A stretch of 64,000 nucleotides of DNA. It comes from Cyclobacteriaceae bacterium. Lineage in GTDB: Bacteria > Bacteroidota > Bacteroidia > Cytophagales > Cyclobacteriaceae. Both the position numbers and the translations under genes were made by a program. The notes below the pieces were generated by a model that was not told where the DNA came from, did not search any database, and saw only the letters and a list, made by a program, of their open reading frames with translations. The stretch spans positions 41,861 to 105,860 of the forward strand of contig JAHBUC010000016.1 in the NCBI GenBank assembly GCA_019638275.1, given 5' to 3'. Numbering within the stretch: the stretch's first letter is position 1; the number at the start of each line of letters is the position of its first letter. Below are positions 45,280 through 54,039 of the stretch, piece after piece.

Positions 45280-47211
45280 TTAGTGACGCTGTGAAGAATC
45301 TGAGTATGGCCAATACATGATGTATCGGGCTTCATGTATCTGATAAAAAGGAACAAGCTTCAGGCTTTGGAATGATTCCGGAAACCCCGTGTTGTTTAGT
45401 GGAACAACAATTGATTCATCACCTTTCTCAACAATCAGTTTCGCCATCAATGAATCAATTGATCCGACCAACGTAGGCAAATTCTCCAGCGGATACTTTG
45501 TACCCTTTGCAACATGACCCATCCGGCTATCATCAGCGAACAATCCAGTAAGCTCCGTGGTATCTGTTTTGGCTGCCATAACCATCGGGCCATAGAGAAA
45601 TGATACCCAATGCGACTTATCAGGAAGTTGCTCACTGGTAATTTTCATCGGTAGCTGCACAACTACCTGATCACCATTTTGCCAGGTTCTGTTGATGACT
45701 GCATAACCATTCTCTGAAGGAATCTCCATTGACTCCTGATCATTAATTTTTATCAACAACTTATCTCCAACAATCCACTCCGGTATTCGAATCGATACAC
45801 TAAACTTTTTTGGCTTGTTGAGTTTCAACAACAGCGTACTCTCTTCTTCAAAAGGAAACCGTGTTGTCTGCTTGATATGAATTCCGTTTTCACTCCAATC
45901 GAGTTCAGATGCAATGAACAGGTTGATCAAAACACCATCGCCCCGATGAGCATAAATCAACTCTCCGTATTTGGCATGGTTCTCCATTCCTGATCCTACA
46001 CAGCACCACATGCCCTGATGGGGTTGAGAATACACACGGTAATGCATTGGCCTGAGCGGAGTAAAGTAGACAAAGCCGCCACGGGGATGTTGGGAAGACA
46101 AAATGTGATTGTATAAGGCCCGCTCATAAAAATCCAGGTAGGAAGAAAACCCAGAGATTTCCCAAAGGCCCTTTGTGAGCCGAAGCATGTTGTAGGTATT
46201 GCAGGTTTCGGGGCCCTGTTCTGATTCGAGCATGGATGAAAAATCATCCACAGGGTTGAAATGTTCATGCACACTGTTACCACCAAAGGCCATAGACCGG
46301 TTTTGTACAACCGTTTTCCAGAAAAACTCAGACGCCTTTGTCCAGGAAGAGTCACCCGATAACAAACCTACCTTTAAAAAACCAACCACTTTTGGAATTT
46401 GTGTATTCGCATGAAGGCCTGTCAGCGAATCATGTTGATTGATCAGCGGATTTAAGATTAACCTGTGCGACATTTTTTTTGCCATCGCCAGGTACGTTGA
46501 GTCACCCTTGATGCTGAACAGGTCGGCAAATACTTCATTCATGCCACCATGCTCGCTTTTAAGCATGGCCTGAAATTGTTCATCGCTTAAGTTCTCTGTC
46601 AGATCAATCCACCAATCGGAAAGATTCTTCCAGATTGTGAGCGCTTTTTCATTATTCGTAAAAACCCAGGCATCTCTTAGCCCCGCAAAAATTTTATGGA
46701 TATTGTATAGAGGAACCCATCTACCATTAAGTGAAAAGAGTTCAGCCTTTATCTCACCTTTTGAAATTTCATCCCATATTATTTTTCCGTTCGGAACTCC
46801 TCCAACATAGCCATTGCCATTAGCTTGCTGGCATTTCTCAAGCCAGTCGATTGTGTAGTCGAGGCGCTTTTTGATTGAATCATTTCCTGTAGCGCTGTAC
46901 ATCATGGCCAATGCCGACAGGTAATGCCCACCGATGTGTCCGTTTAGCCCTGTCCCCTCCCAATTGCCATAGCCGGGTTTTACAGGTTCAAGTCCTGCAT
47001 CCATTAGGAATGGTGCCAATAATTTGTCGGCATCCAGTTCAAGAATATAATTGAGATCGGTTAGTTGTGCTTCCCGGAAAGGGCTATCAAGCAGTTTTAC
47101 TTTATCAAGTGAGAACAGCTCAATACTTTCGTCAGATTTCTTTCTCTGTGATGAACATGCAATCAACACAAAGATTAATCCTGAAAATATGACTTGTTTC
47201 AACGTGCTCAT
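45280..47211 (-). CDS. GH127-type beta-L-arabinofuranosidase (zinc-cysteine glycosidase)
   Basis: 643 residues, lipoprotein signal (MSTLKQVIFSGLIFVLIACSS). Alpha/alpha barrel of the DUF1680/GH127-GH146 group. In the characterised HypBA1 enzyme zinc is held by Glu338, Cys340, Cys417 and Cys418, with Cys417 as nucleophile; here the same spacing pattern appears as Glu335-x-Cys337 (GPETCNTYN) and Cys403-Cys404 (MWCCVGSG), so the rare cysteine mechanism should be intact. Glu316 in VHEHF is a possible acid/base. Removes terminal beta-L-arabinofuranose as found on extensin-type glycoproteins and some arabinans. It delivers L-arabinose to the araBDA genes just upstream in the same operon. Confidence 0.9.
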   Translation of the reverse strand: MSTLKQVIFSGLIFVLIACSSQRKKSDESIELFSLDKVKLLDSPFREAQLTDLNYILELDADKLLAPFLMDAGLEPVKPGYGNWEGTGLNGHIGGHYLSALAMMYSATGNDSIKKRLDYTIDWLEKCQQANGNGYVGGVPNGKIIWDEISKGEIKAELFSLNGRWVPLYNIHKIFAGLRDAWVFTNNEKALTIWKNLSDWWIDLTENLSDEQFQAMLKSEHGGMNEVFADLFSIKGDSTYLAMAKKMSHRLILNPLINQHDSLTGLHANTQIPKVVGFLKVGLLSGDSSWTKASEFFWKTVVQNRSMAFGGNSVHEHFNPVDDFSSMLESEQGPETCNTYNMLRLTKGLWEISGFSSYLDFYERALYNHILSSQHPRGGFVYFTPLRPMHYRVYSQPHQGMWCCVGSGMENHAKYGELIYAHRGDGVLINLFIASELDWSENGIHIKQTTRFPFEEESTLLLKLNKPKKFSVSIRIPEWIVGDKLLIKINDQESMEIPSENGYAVINRTWQNGDQVVVQLPMKITSEQLPDKSHWVSFLYGPMVMAAKTDTTELTGLFADDSRMGHVAKGTKYPLENLPTLVGSIDSLMAKLIVEKGDESIVVPLNNTGFPESFQSLKLVPFYQIHEARYIMYWPYSDSSQRH

Positions 47212-47233
47212 TTTAGTCTATCATAAAACAGCG

Positions 47234-48361
47234 CTACTTAATTGAAAATTTTGTAACTGTTTTCGTTCGGTATTCTTCTCCAGGATTCAGTGTAGTGGTA
47301 GGGAAGTCAGGGCGATTCGGTGAATCAGGATAATGTTGTGTTTCCAGACAGAGCCCTGTTCTGTAATTGTAAACCACACCATCTTTGCCGGTTATTGTTC
47401 CATCAAGAAAATTTCCTGAATAAAACTGAATGCCCGGTTCCGTAGTGAACACTTCCATAAAGCGACCACTACCCGGATCATATAAAGAAGCGGCAAAGTT
47501 TAAAGCGTCATCAGATGTGTTAAGAATCCAGCAATGATCGTAGCCACCTCCGTTTTTCAATTGAACATGATCTGTTTCAATATCCTTACCAATAGCCTTT
47601 CCACTGGTGAAATCAAACGGAGTTCCTTGTACACTTTCCGGCTGTAATGGAATAAGTGTCTTATCAACCGGCAAGTATTCATTGGCATTGATCTTCAATT
47701 CATGGCCTAAAACATCTCCGGGCTTTCCCGTTAAGTTGTAGTAAGCATGATTGGTCAGGTTTACAATTGTTTTCTTATCCGTAGTCGCGAAATATTCAAA
47801 CGTTAGTGTGTTGTCATCACCCAGTATGTAGTTTACCGTAACATCAAGGTTTCCCGGATAGCCCTCCTCCATATTCTTGCTTGTGTAGGTAAACTTCAGA
47901 CCAACAGCATTCTCTATGGTAAGTGGCTCGGCTTGCCAGACTACCTTATCGAACCCAACATTACCTCCGTGAAGGTGATTGCCAATATTGTTTTGCGCCA
48001 ATTCATATTGAACTGAATCAAGCGTGAACATTCCTCTAGCTATACGGTTTCCATAGCGGCCTATGATTGCACCGAAGTATGGGTTTTGTTCCAGGTAACC
48101 TTCAAGATTATCATACCCCAACACCACATCAGCAAAATTTCCATCACGGTCCGGTAGTTTCAGCGATGTAATAATTCCGCCATAGGTAATCACTTTCATT
48201 TCAATACCATTCGCATTGGTCAACGTGTATTGCTCTACTGCCGTTCCATCTGGCATGGCCCCGAAGGAATCGCGTTGAACAGATGGTGCGGATTTCTTTT
48301 GTGTGTCGCAACCAAGCACAAAGAGAAATAGGATTATAACTGCCAGTATGGATTTACTCAT
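47234..48361 (-). CDS. galM: Aldose 1-epimerase (mutarotase), exported lipoprotein
   Basis: 375 residues from ATG 48361 (MSKSILAVIILFLFVLGCDTQ), a lipoprotein signal; the frame extends 54 bp into araA but that would hide the signal. GalM motifs: VVLGYDNLEGYLEQNPYFGAIIGRYGNRIA, NHLHGGNVGFDKVVW, VNLTNHAYYNLTG, GGYDHCWIL and GIQFYSGNFLDG, with both catalytic His present. Interconverts sugar anomers in the periplasm, for example L-arabinose or galactose released by the glycosidases. Lies 11 bp after araA and 22 bp before GH127. Confidence 0.93.
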   Translation of the reverse strand: MSKSILAVIILFLFVLGCDTQKKSAPSVQRDSFGAMPDGTAVEQYTLTNANGIEMKVITYGGIITSLKLPDRDGNFADVVLGYDNLEGYLEQNPYFGAIIGRYGNRIARGMFTLDSVQYELAQNNIGNHLHGGNVGFDKVVWQAEPLTIENAVGLKFTYTSKNMEEGYPGNLDVTVNYILGDDNTLTFEYFATTDKKTIVNLTNHAYYNLTGKPGDVLGHELKINANEYLPVDKTLIPLQPESVQGTPFDFTSGKAIGKDIETDHVQLKNGGGYDHCWILNTSDDALNFAASLYDPGSGRFMEVFTTEPGIQFYSGNFLDGTITGKDGVVYNYRTGLCLETQHYPDSPNRPDFPTTTLNPGEEYRTKTVTKFSIK

Positions 48362-48372
48362 ATCAAAATATT

Positions 48373-49869
48373 TTATGTGTGCTGTTGAAAGATGTGGTAG
48401 TACACTTCGTTCCACTTTAGTTTTTCATTGAATTCCCTGGTGGTGGTGTCCCTATCAATTATCACCAACTCAATACCGGCCATATCAGCAAAGTCTTCAA
48501 TGAATTGCGTGGTAATGGCCTTACTGAAAACGGTATGATGTGCGCCTCCTGCCAGTATCCACGCTTGTGCCGCGCGATTGAGATCGGGATAGGGCTTCCA
48601 CAATACTCTTGCCACGGGTAGTTTAGGCAAGTCATGCTCCGGACGGACAGCCTCCACTTCATTCACCAACAGCCTGAACCTGTTACCCAGATCAATCAGC
48701 GATACATTGATAGCCGGACCTGAATCCACATCGAATACTAACCTTGCGGGATCTTCTTTTCCACCAATGCTTAATGGATGAACTTCACAACGCGGTTTTC
48801 CTTTTGCGATTGAAGGACAAATTTCAAGCATGTGCGCACCGAGTACGGTAGAACTTCCGTTCTGGAAATTATAGGTGTAGTCCTCCATAAACGAGCTTCC
48901 GCCTTCAAGTCCTTGATCCATAACTTTGATGGCTCGCAACAGCGCAGCAGTTTTCCAATCGCCTTCAGCGCCAAAGCCGTAACCATTTTGCATCAATCGT
49001 TGTGATGAAATGCCCGGAAGTTGCTTCAGACCGTGAAGGTTTTCGAATGTGTCGGTAAAGGCATGAAAATTTCCGCTGGCTAAAAATCCCTGAAGTCCCA
49101 ACTCAATTCGCGCTGCATCTTTTAACGCCTGACTGGTTCGTACTGACGCGGACACTTCGTATGCATCACAATATTCCTTTACAAGTTTCTCAGTTTCGTG
49201 ATCGGAAACTTCGTCCACAAATTTTACGAGATCACCCACACCATAACCATTCACCGAAAGTCCCCATTGGATTTGCGCTTCCACCTTATCCCCTTCCGTA
49301 ACGGCAACTTCACGCATGTTATCACCAATGCGTGCCACGCGTGTATGTTGAAAGGCATGCCAGCCGGCAGCAACACGCGTCCAGTTGGCCAGTTGTGAAA
49401 TGGTTTGCTGATCTTTCCAATGCCCAACAATTACTTTTCTTCTTTTGCGCATGCGGCTTACCATAAAACCAAATTCACGGTCGCCATGGGCGGATTGGTT
49501 TTCGTTCATAAAATCCATGTCGATTTCACTCCATGGAATTTCAGCATTGTATTGTGTGTGCAGATGGACGAAAGGCTTACTTAATATTTTCAAGCTGTTG
49601 ATCCACATTTTGGCAGGCGAGAACGTGTGCATCCAAAGCACGAGGCCGATGCAATTCACTTCGTTGTTCGCCTGTCGGAACACCGTCAAGATTTCGTCAG
49701 GTGTTTTAACAACTGCCTTGTATTTTATGCCGACCGGAACGGCCGGATTGCAGCTTAACGAATTGGCTATCTCTTCAGCATGTGCCGCAACATTGCGTAG
49801 CACCTGATCGCCATACAAATGTTGGCTGCCGGTGATAAACCAAACCTCATAGTGTTTCAGGTTATTCAT
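48373..49869 (-). CDS. araA: L-arabinose isomerase
   Basis: 498 residues, full family length, cytoplasmic. Begins MNNLKHYEVWFITGSQHLYG, the hallmark of AraA; further motifs VLWMHTFSPAKMWI, HTQYNAEIPWSEIDMDFMNENQSAHGDREFGF, GFGAEGDWKTAALLR, SFMEDYTYNF and a late metal-site His in AGGAHHTVFS. Converts L-arabinose to L-ribulose with a divalent metal. Second to last of the araB-araD-araA-galM string, 15 bp after araD. Confidence 0.98.
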   Translation of the reverse strand: MNNLKHYEVWFITGSQHLYGDQVLRNVAAHAEEIANSLSCNPAVPVGIKYKAVVKTPDEILTVFRQANNEVNCIGLVLWMHTFSPAKMWINSLKILSKPFVHLHTQYNAEIPWSEIDMDFMNENQSAHGDREFGFMVSRMRKRRKVIVGHWKDQQTISQLANWTRVAAGWHAFQHTRVARIGDNMREVAVTEGDKVEAQIQWGLSVNGYGVGDLVKFVDEVSDHETEKLVKEYCDAYEVSASVRTSQALKDAARIELGLQGFLASGNFHAFTDTFENLHGLKQLPGISSQRLMQNGYGFGAEGDWKTAALLRAIKVMDQGLEGGSSFMEDYTYNFQNGSSTVLGAHMLEICPSIAKGKPRCEVHPLSIGGKEDPARLVFDVDSGPAINVSLIDLGNRFRLLVNEVEAVRPEHDLPKLPVARVLWKPYPDLNRAAQAWILAGGAHHTVFSKAITTQFIEDFADMAGIELVIIDRDTTTREFNEKLKWNEVYYHIFQQHT

Positions 49870-49884
49870 AAGATATATAGTATT

Positions 49885-50586
49885 TTACTTTTGCCCATAG
49901 TAGGCATCTTTACCATGTTTTCGTTGATAGTGTTTTTCGATCAGGGCATCTTTCAGGCGAGGCGCATCCGGATTGATGGATAACGTGATGCAGGCCATCC
50001 GCGCGAGCTCTTCGAGTAGCTTTGAATTGAACACAGCTTTTTCGGCATCTTTACCCCAGGTAAACGGACCATGATTACCAATCAAGATCATCTCCACCTC
50101 CTTGTAATCCAGTTTCTTCTCAGAAAAGCAATCCAGTATTTGCTGACCGGTGTTGTACTCGTAATCGCCTTTGATCAGTTCATCACTCATCGGAGCAGCA
50201 CAAGGAATATCGTGGGTAAGATAATCGGCATGGGTTGTGCCCATAATGGGGATATCGCGTTGAGCCTGTGCCCAGGAAACGGAATACGTTGAATGCGTGT
50301 GGCAAATGCCTCCGATCTCTTTCCAACTCCTGTACAAAAACGCATGTGTTTTGGTGTCGGATGATGGTCGCATGGCGCCTTCGATAATGTTGTTATCAAA
50401 ATCAACGATAACCATATCATCGGCTTTAAGAACATCGTAAGCAACGCCACTTGGCTTAATGGCAAACACACCTTTCTTGCGATCGGCAGCGCTTACGTTG
50501 CCAAACGTATAAATCACCAGATCCAATGCTGGCAATTTCATATTTGCTTCGTAGCACTTTTCCTTAAGGTCGCGAAAGTCTGACAT
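49885..50586 (-). CDS. araD: L-ribulose-5-phosphate 4-epimerase
   Basis: Class II aldolase-fold epimerase, 233 residues. SGNVSA-like FGNVSAADR, KPSGVAYD, RPSSDTKTHAFLY, zinc-binding HTHSTYSVSWAQA and MGTTHADYL match AraD; the late IGNHGPFTWGKDAEKAV supplies the third zinc His. Converts L-ribulose 5-phosphate to D-xylulose 5-phosphate for the pentose phosphate pathway. Only 2 bp separate it from araB. Confidence 0.97.
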   Translation of the reverse strand: MSDFRDLKEKCYEANMKLPALDLVIYTFGNVSAADRKKGVFAIKPSGVAYDVLKADDMVIVDFDNNIIEGAMRPSSDTKTHAFLYRSWKEIGGICHTHSTYSVSWAQAQRDIPIMGTTHADYLTHDIPCAAPMSDELIKGDYEYNTGQQILDCFSEKKLDYKEVEMILIGNHGPFTWGKDAEKAVFNSKLLEELARMACITLSINPDAPRLKDALIEKHYQRKHGKDAYYGQK

Positions 50587-50588
50587 AT

Positions 50589-52235
50589 TTAGTTGTTAAT
50601 GTTATTCTCAATGAAATCCCCAAGCTTACAATAGGTCTTATACATCCTGTCATACACCGAAACATTCTTAGCGTTAGGTTGATAAACCGTTTCAAAACCA
50701 TTACTCATGGCCTTGCTTGCCTCTGTGACACTCCCATACAAACCAGCCGCTGTTGCAGCATACATAGCCGCACCCAATGCAGGGGCTTGCTCCGAAGAAG
50801 CAACTTTAATGGGCATGTTGAGCACATCGGCCAAGGTTTGCATAATAAATGGCGACTTCTTGGCCACACCGCCAACACCCACTACCGATTTTATTTCAAC
50901 GCCCTCTTCCATAAACCGGTCAACAATTTTTTTTGAACCGAAACATATTGCTTCGACAAGCGCACGGAAAATTGCCGGGGCTCCGGTACCTAAATTCAGA
51001 TTGACAATGGCTGCTTTCAGTGCCTGGTTGGCATCGGGTGTTCTTCTGCCATTAATCCAGTCTAATGCCAACGGTGGTGATTCACTGATCGGAAGTTTTT
51101 CAGCCTGAAGTGAAAGCGCTGTAATAATTTCATCATTGAGTTTTTCTCTATCAGCTACCGAAACGGAAGGCAGATTATCAATTGGCCATGCAACAACATC
51201 GCGGAACCACGCAAGCATATCGCCAAAAGCTGATTGCCCTGCTTCCAAACCAATCATGTTCGGAATAACAGAACCATCTACCTGGCCACAAATTCCTTTT
51301 ACGGTATCACGCACCTTTGTTTCGGGCGAAACAATAATGTCGCATGTGGAAGTACCCATTACGCGCACCAAGGTGTATTCTTCTACTTCACCGCCAACCG
51401 CACCGGCATGTGCATCAAACGTTCCAACAGCAAGAACTGTATCCGTGGTCAGCCCAAGCTTCTTTGCCCATTGTGCAGATAAGTTTCCGGCAACCTGATC
51501 GGATGTATAGGTGGCTTCATAGAGATTCTTTCGCAGGGCATTGAATGAAGGATCAAGTTGTTCAAGAAATTTTTCATCGGGCAAACCATTCCAGCTTTCA
51601 TGCCACATGGCTTTGTGCCCAGCGGCACACCTGCTTCGCTTAAAGGATTTTAAATCAGTGCTTCCCGTAAGGATGTAGGTTATCAGGTCGCAGTGCTCCA
51701 TCCAGGAAACAGCAGCATTTTTTACTTTTTCATCTTCACGGATGATGTGAAGAATTTTCGCCCAGAACCACTCTGATGAGTAAATGCCTCCTTCAAATCG
51801 TGTATAATCAATTCCGCCCCAACTTCTTGCCAATTGATTTATTTCTTCTGCTTCTTTAATGGCTGTGTGATCTTTCCATAACACCATCATGGCATTGGGG
51901 TTATGTTCGAATTCAGGCTTCAGGCATAAAGCAACTCCATTTTCGTCAACCGGCACAGGAGAAGAACCCGTGGTATCAATGCATATTCCCTTTATAGAAT
52001 TTCCATCCACACCGGAAGTCTTCACCACTGCCGTAATGGTTGACTCAATTCCTTCGAGGTGATCCAATACATGTTGCCGAAACATGGATTGAGATGTATC
52101 GCAATATTTTCCTTCACGCCAACGCTTGTACCAATGGACGTGCGTGGCCAATGTTGCTCCATTGGCAGCATCTACCAGAACAGCCCTTACTGAATCCGTA
52201 CCAAAGTCTAATCCTATGACGTAATTCTTTTTCAT
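50589..52235 (-). CDS. araB: L-ribulokinase
   Basis: FGGY-family kinase, 548 residues. VIGLDFGTDSVRAVLVDAANG at the N-terminus, KGICIDTTGSSPVPVD, WKDHTAIKEAEEIN, AGHKAMWH, VGTFDAHAGAVGG and LDWINGRRTPDANQAL are AraB features and distinguish it from the gluconokinase-like protein at 12422. Phosphorylates L-ribulose at O5. Its 74-bp upstream spacer after GH51 holds a LacI-like box (52255), so it may have its own promoter within the larger operon. Confidence 0.97.
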   Translation of the reverse strand: MKKNYVIGLDFGTDSVRAVLVDAANGATLATHVHWYKRWREGKYCDTSQSMFRQHVLDHLEGIESTITAVVKTSGVDGNSIKGICIDTTGSSPVPVDENGVALCLKPEFEHNPNAMMVLWKDHTAIKEAEEINQLARSWGGIDYTRFEGGIYSSEWFWAKILHIIREDEKVKNAAVSWMEHCDLITYILTGSTDLKSFKRSRCAAGHKAMWHESWNGLPDEKFLEQLDPSFNALRKNLYEATYTSDQVAGNLSAQWAKKLGLTTDTVLAVGTFDAHAGAVGGEVEEYTLVRVMGTSTCDIIVSPETKVRDTVKGICGQVDGSVIPNMIGLEAGQSAFGDMLAWFRDVVAWPIDNLPSVSVADREKLNDEIITALSLQAEKLPISESPPLALDWINGRRTPDANQALKAAIVNLNLGTGAPAIFRALVEAICFGSKKIVDRFMEEGVEIKSVVGVGGVAKKSPFIMQTLADVLNMPIKVASSEQAPALGAAMYAATAAGLYGSVTEASKAMSNGFETVYQPNAKNVSVYDRMYKTYCKLGDFIENNINN

Positions 52236-52254
52236 AAAGCAGCTTTACAAAAAG

Positions 52255-52267
52255 CGCAATCGTTTGT
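52255..52267. promoter_or_regulatory. LacI-like box CGCAATCGTTTGT before araB
   Basis: Fits the pattern GCAANCGNTTG shared with the perfect boxes at 3605 and 61684, and lies 20 bp upstream of the araB start. One imperfect arm; a weaker site if real. Confidence 0.4.
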
Positions 52268-52309
52268 TGACTTGGTGTAAAAAAAAATCATACTCATAGT
52301 GATATGATC

Positions 52310-53869
52310 TTATTTGATTTCCAACACTACAACAGAGAACGGGGGCAAATCAACCATTACACTTGACTTGGAAGTTTTGAATCCTTTGAATTCCCTGGTC
52401 TTAATTTTTTCGGGGTTATCAAAGGTATTGTGATCCTGTACTTTGGCAGAACTAAGAATAGTACCTGTTACTTTCTTAAAGTCGTAGCCACGAATGTCAA
52501 CCTCTACCGAATGCTTTTTGGAATGATCAATATTTACCAGCGACACATGAATTGCTCCAGCTGCGTCTTTCGATGCCGAGATTGAAATGGCTGGTGCTTT
52601 CTTATCCTTAAAGGTGTAATCAACATTGTTAAAGTCAACCGGAAGCCATGAGGCATCCTGATGCACATTGTACATGGTCAGCACATGATATGTTGGTGTC
52701 AGCAACATTTTTTCTTCATCTGTCAGGATAACGGCCTGCAACACATTTATAGTTTGCGCCAGGTTAGCCATCCGTACCCGGTCAGAATGATTGTTAAAGA
52801 TGTTTAAAGTAACGCCTGCAATCATGGCATCACGCATAGTATTTTGCTGGTAAAGAAAGCCCGGGTTTGTTCCCGGCTCTACATTGTACCATCCGCCCCA
52901 CTCATCTACTATCAAGCCGACACTCTTCTGAGGGTCGTATTTATCCATAATAGTAGAGTGGCGTGTTACCAGTTCATCCATCCGAAGCGCTCGCTGCATG
53001 GTAATCATGTACTCTTCTTCTGAAAATTCAGTGGCTGAACCTTTATTGTTCCAATCAATTACAGAATAGTGATGAAGTGCTACTCCTTCGATCATTCTTT
53101 TAGGTATATCGCGCATCATCACTTCCGTCCAATGGTAATCGGCTACGTTGGCACCTGAAGCTATCCGGTAAAACTCCTTACCATCCATGAAGGTGGCATA
53201 CTGCTTATAAACATTGGCATAGTACTCGGCCGTCATGTTGCCACCACAACCCCAAACCTCATTTCCAATACCCCAATATTTTACTTTCCACGGCTTTTCA
53301 CGTCCATTCTGTTTTCTCAACTCGGCCATAGGACTTTGGCTTTCGTGGGTGGTGTATTGAATCCAGTCAATAAATTCCTGCACCGTGCCACTGCCTACAT
53401 TGGCTGCCAAGTAAGGTTCTGTATCGAGTTCTTCACACAGGTTTAAAAAATCATGTGTGCCAAAACTATTATCTTCAATAACTCCTCCCCACCATCTGTT
53501 TACAAGTGTAGGGCGATCAGCTTTCGGTCCTATTCCGTCCTTCCAATGATAGGTGTCAGCAAAACAACCACCCGGCCATCGCAGGTTGGGTATCTTCATG
53601 TGTTTCAACGCTGCGATAACATCCTTTCGAACACCATCGACATGAGGTATTTTAGTGTTGTCATCACCAACATAGAACCCTCCATAAATACACCGTCCCA
53701 GGTGTTCTGAGAAGTGGCCATAAATATGTCTACTGATCTGATGTTTGCCTTGATCAGCATTAATGACAGCCTTTACGCCAATAGTTTGCGCAAACAAAAC
53801 AAAACCGCTTAACAGGGAAACGGTCAGGGCCATGAACGTTATTCTGTTGTGGAGGAAGTATTTCAGCAT
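52310..53869 (-). CDS. GH51 alpha-L-arabinofuranosidase, secreted
   Basis: 519 residues with signal around MALTVSLLSGFVLFAQT. Clan GH-A retaining enzyme: acid/base Glu204 in WGIGNEVWGCGG and nucleophile Glu323 in LIVDEWGGWYN. NLRWPGGCFADTYHWKDGIGP and the C-terminal sandwich (about 390-519) complete the family pattern. Releases terminal alpha-L-arabinofuranose from arabinoxylan, arabinan or xyloglucan. First gene of the minus-strand arabinose operon and divergent from araR; the 25-bp palindrome lies 33-57 bp upstream of its ATG, overlapping a plausible TACATTTA -7 element. Confidence 0.96.
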   Translation of the reverse strand: MLKYFLHNRITFMALTVSLLSGFVLFAQTIGVKAVINADQGKHQISRHIYGHFSEHLGRCIYGGFYVGDDNTKIPHVDGVRKDVIAALKHMKIPNLRWPGGCFADTYHWKDGIGPKADRPTLVNRWWGGVIEDNSFGTHDFLNLCEELDTEPYLAANVGSGTVQEFIDWIQYTTHESQSPMAELRKQNGREKPWKVKYWGIGNEVWGCGGNMTAEYYANVYKQYATFMDGKEFYRIASGANVADYHWTEVMMRDIPKRMIEGVALHHYSVIDWNNKGSATEFSEEEYMITMQRALRMDELVTRHSTIMDKYDPQKSVGLIVDEWGGWYNVEPGTNPGFLYQQNTMRDAMIAGVTLNIFNNHSDRVRMANLAQTINVLQAVILTDEEKMLLTPTYHVLTMYNVHQDASWLPVDFNNVDYTFKDKKAPAISISASKDAAGAIHVSLVNIDHSKKHSVEVDIRGYDFKKVTGTILSSAKVQDHNTFDNPEKIKTREFKGFKTSKSSVMVDLPPFSVVVLEIK

Positions 53870-53901
53870 AGCATGTGGGGTTAGCGTGACGTTAAATATA
53901 T

Positions 53902-53926
53902 ATTAAATGTACTTAATACATTTAAT
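53902..53926. promoter_or_regulatory. 25-bp palindrome, candidate AraR operator
   Basis: ATTAAATGTA (53902-53911) and TACATTTAAT (53917-53926) are perfect 10-bp inverted arms with spacer CTTAA. It is in the 170-bp gap between the divergent GH51 and araR genes. Both arms read TACATTTA, close to the Bacteroidota -7 consensus TAnnTTTG, and on the minus strand a TTTG lies 21 bp upstream, so binding here would block the GH51 promoter and probably araR as well. Confidence 0.75.
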
Positions 53927-54039
53927 AATCAGCAAATTTTTTATTCAAACGGCATTAAGAGATGTAGTCCGTATCGTCTATTTTCGCTACCGGTTGTGCG
54001 TATTAAACCACTGAAACATTAAGGTGTTTAATTAGAATT

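Noticed and set aside
45269..45313. Fifteen-residue extension of the PA14-GH3 gene overlapping GH127
   Set aside because: It precedes and hides the signal peptide; ATG 45268 removes the overlap.
48362..48415. N-terminal extension of the aldose epimerase overlapping araA
   Set aside because: It would place 18 residues before a clear lipoprotein signal; the ATG at 48361 leaves a normal 11-bp gap.
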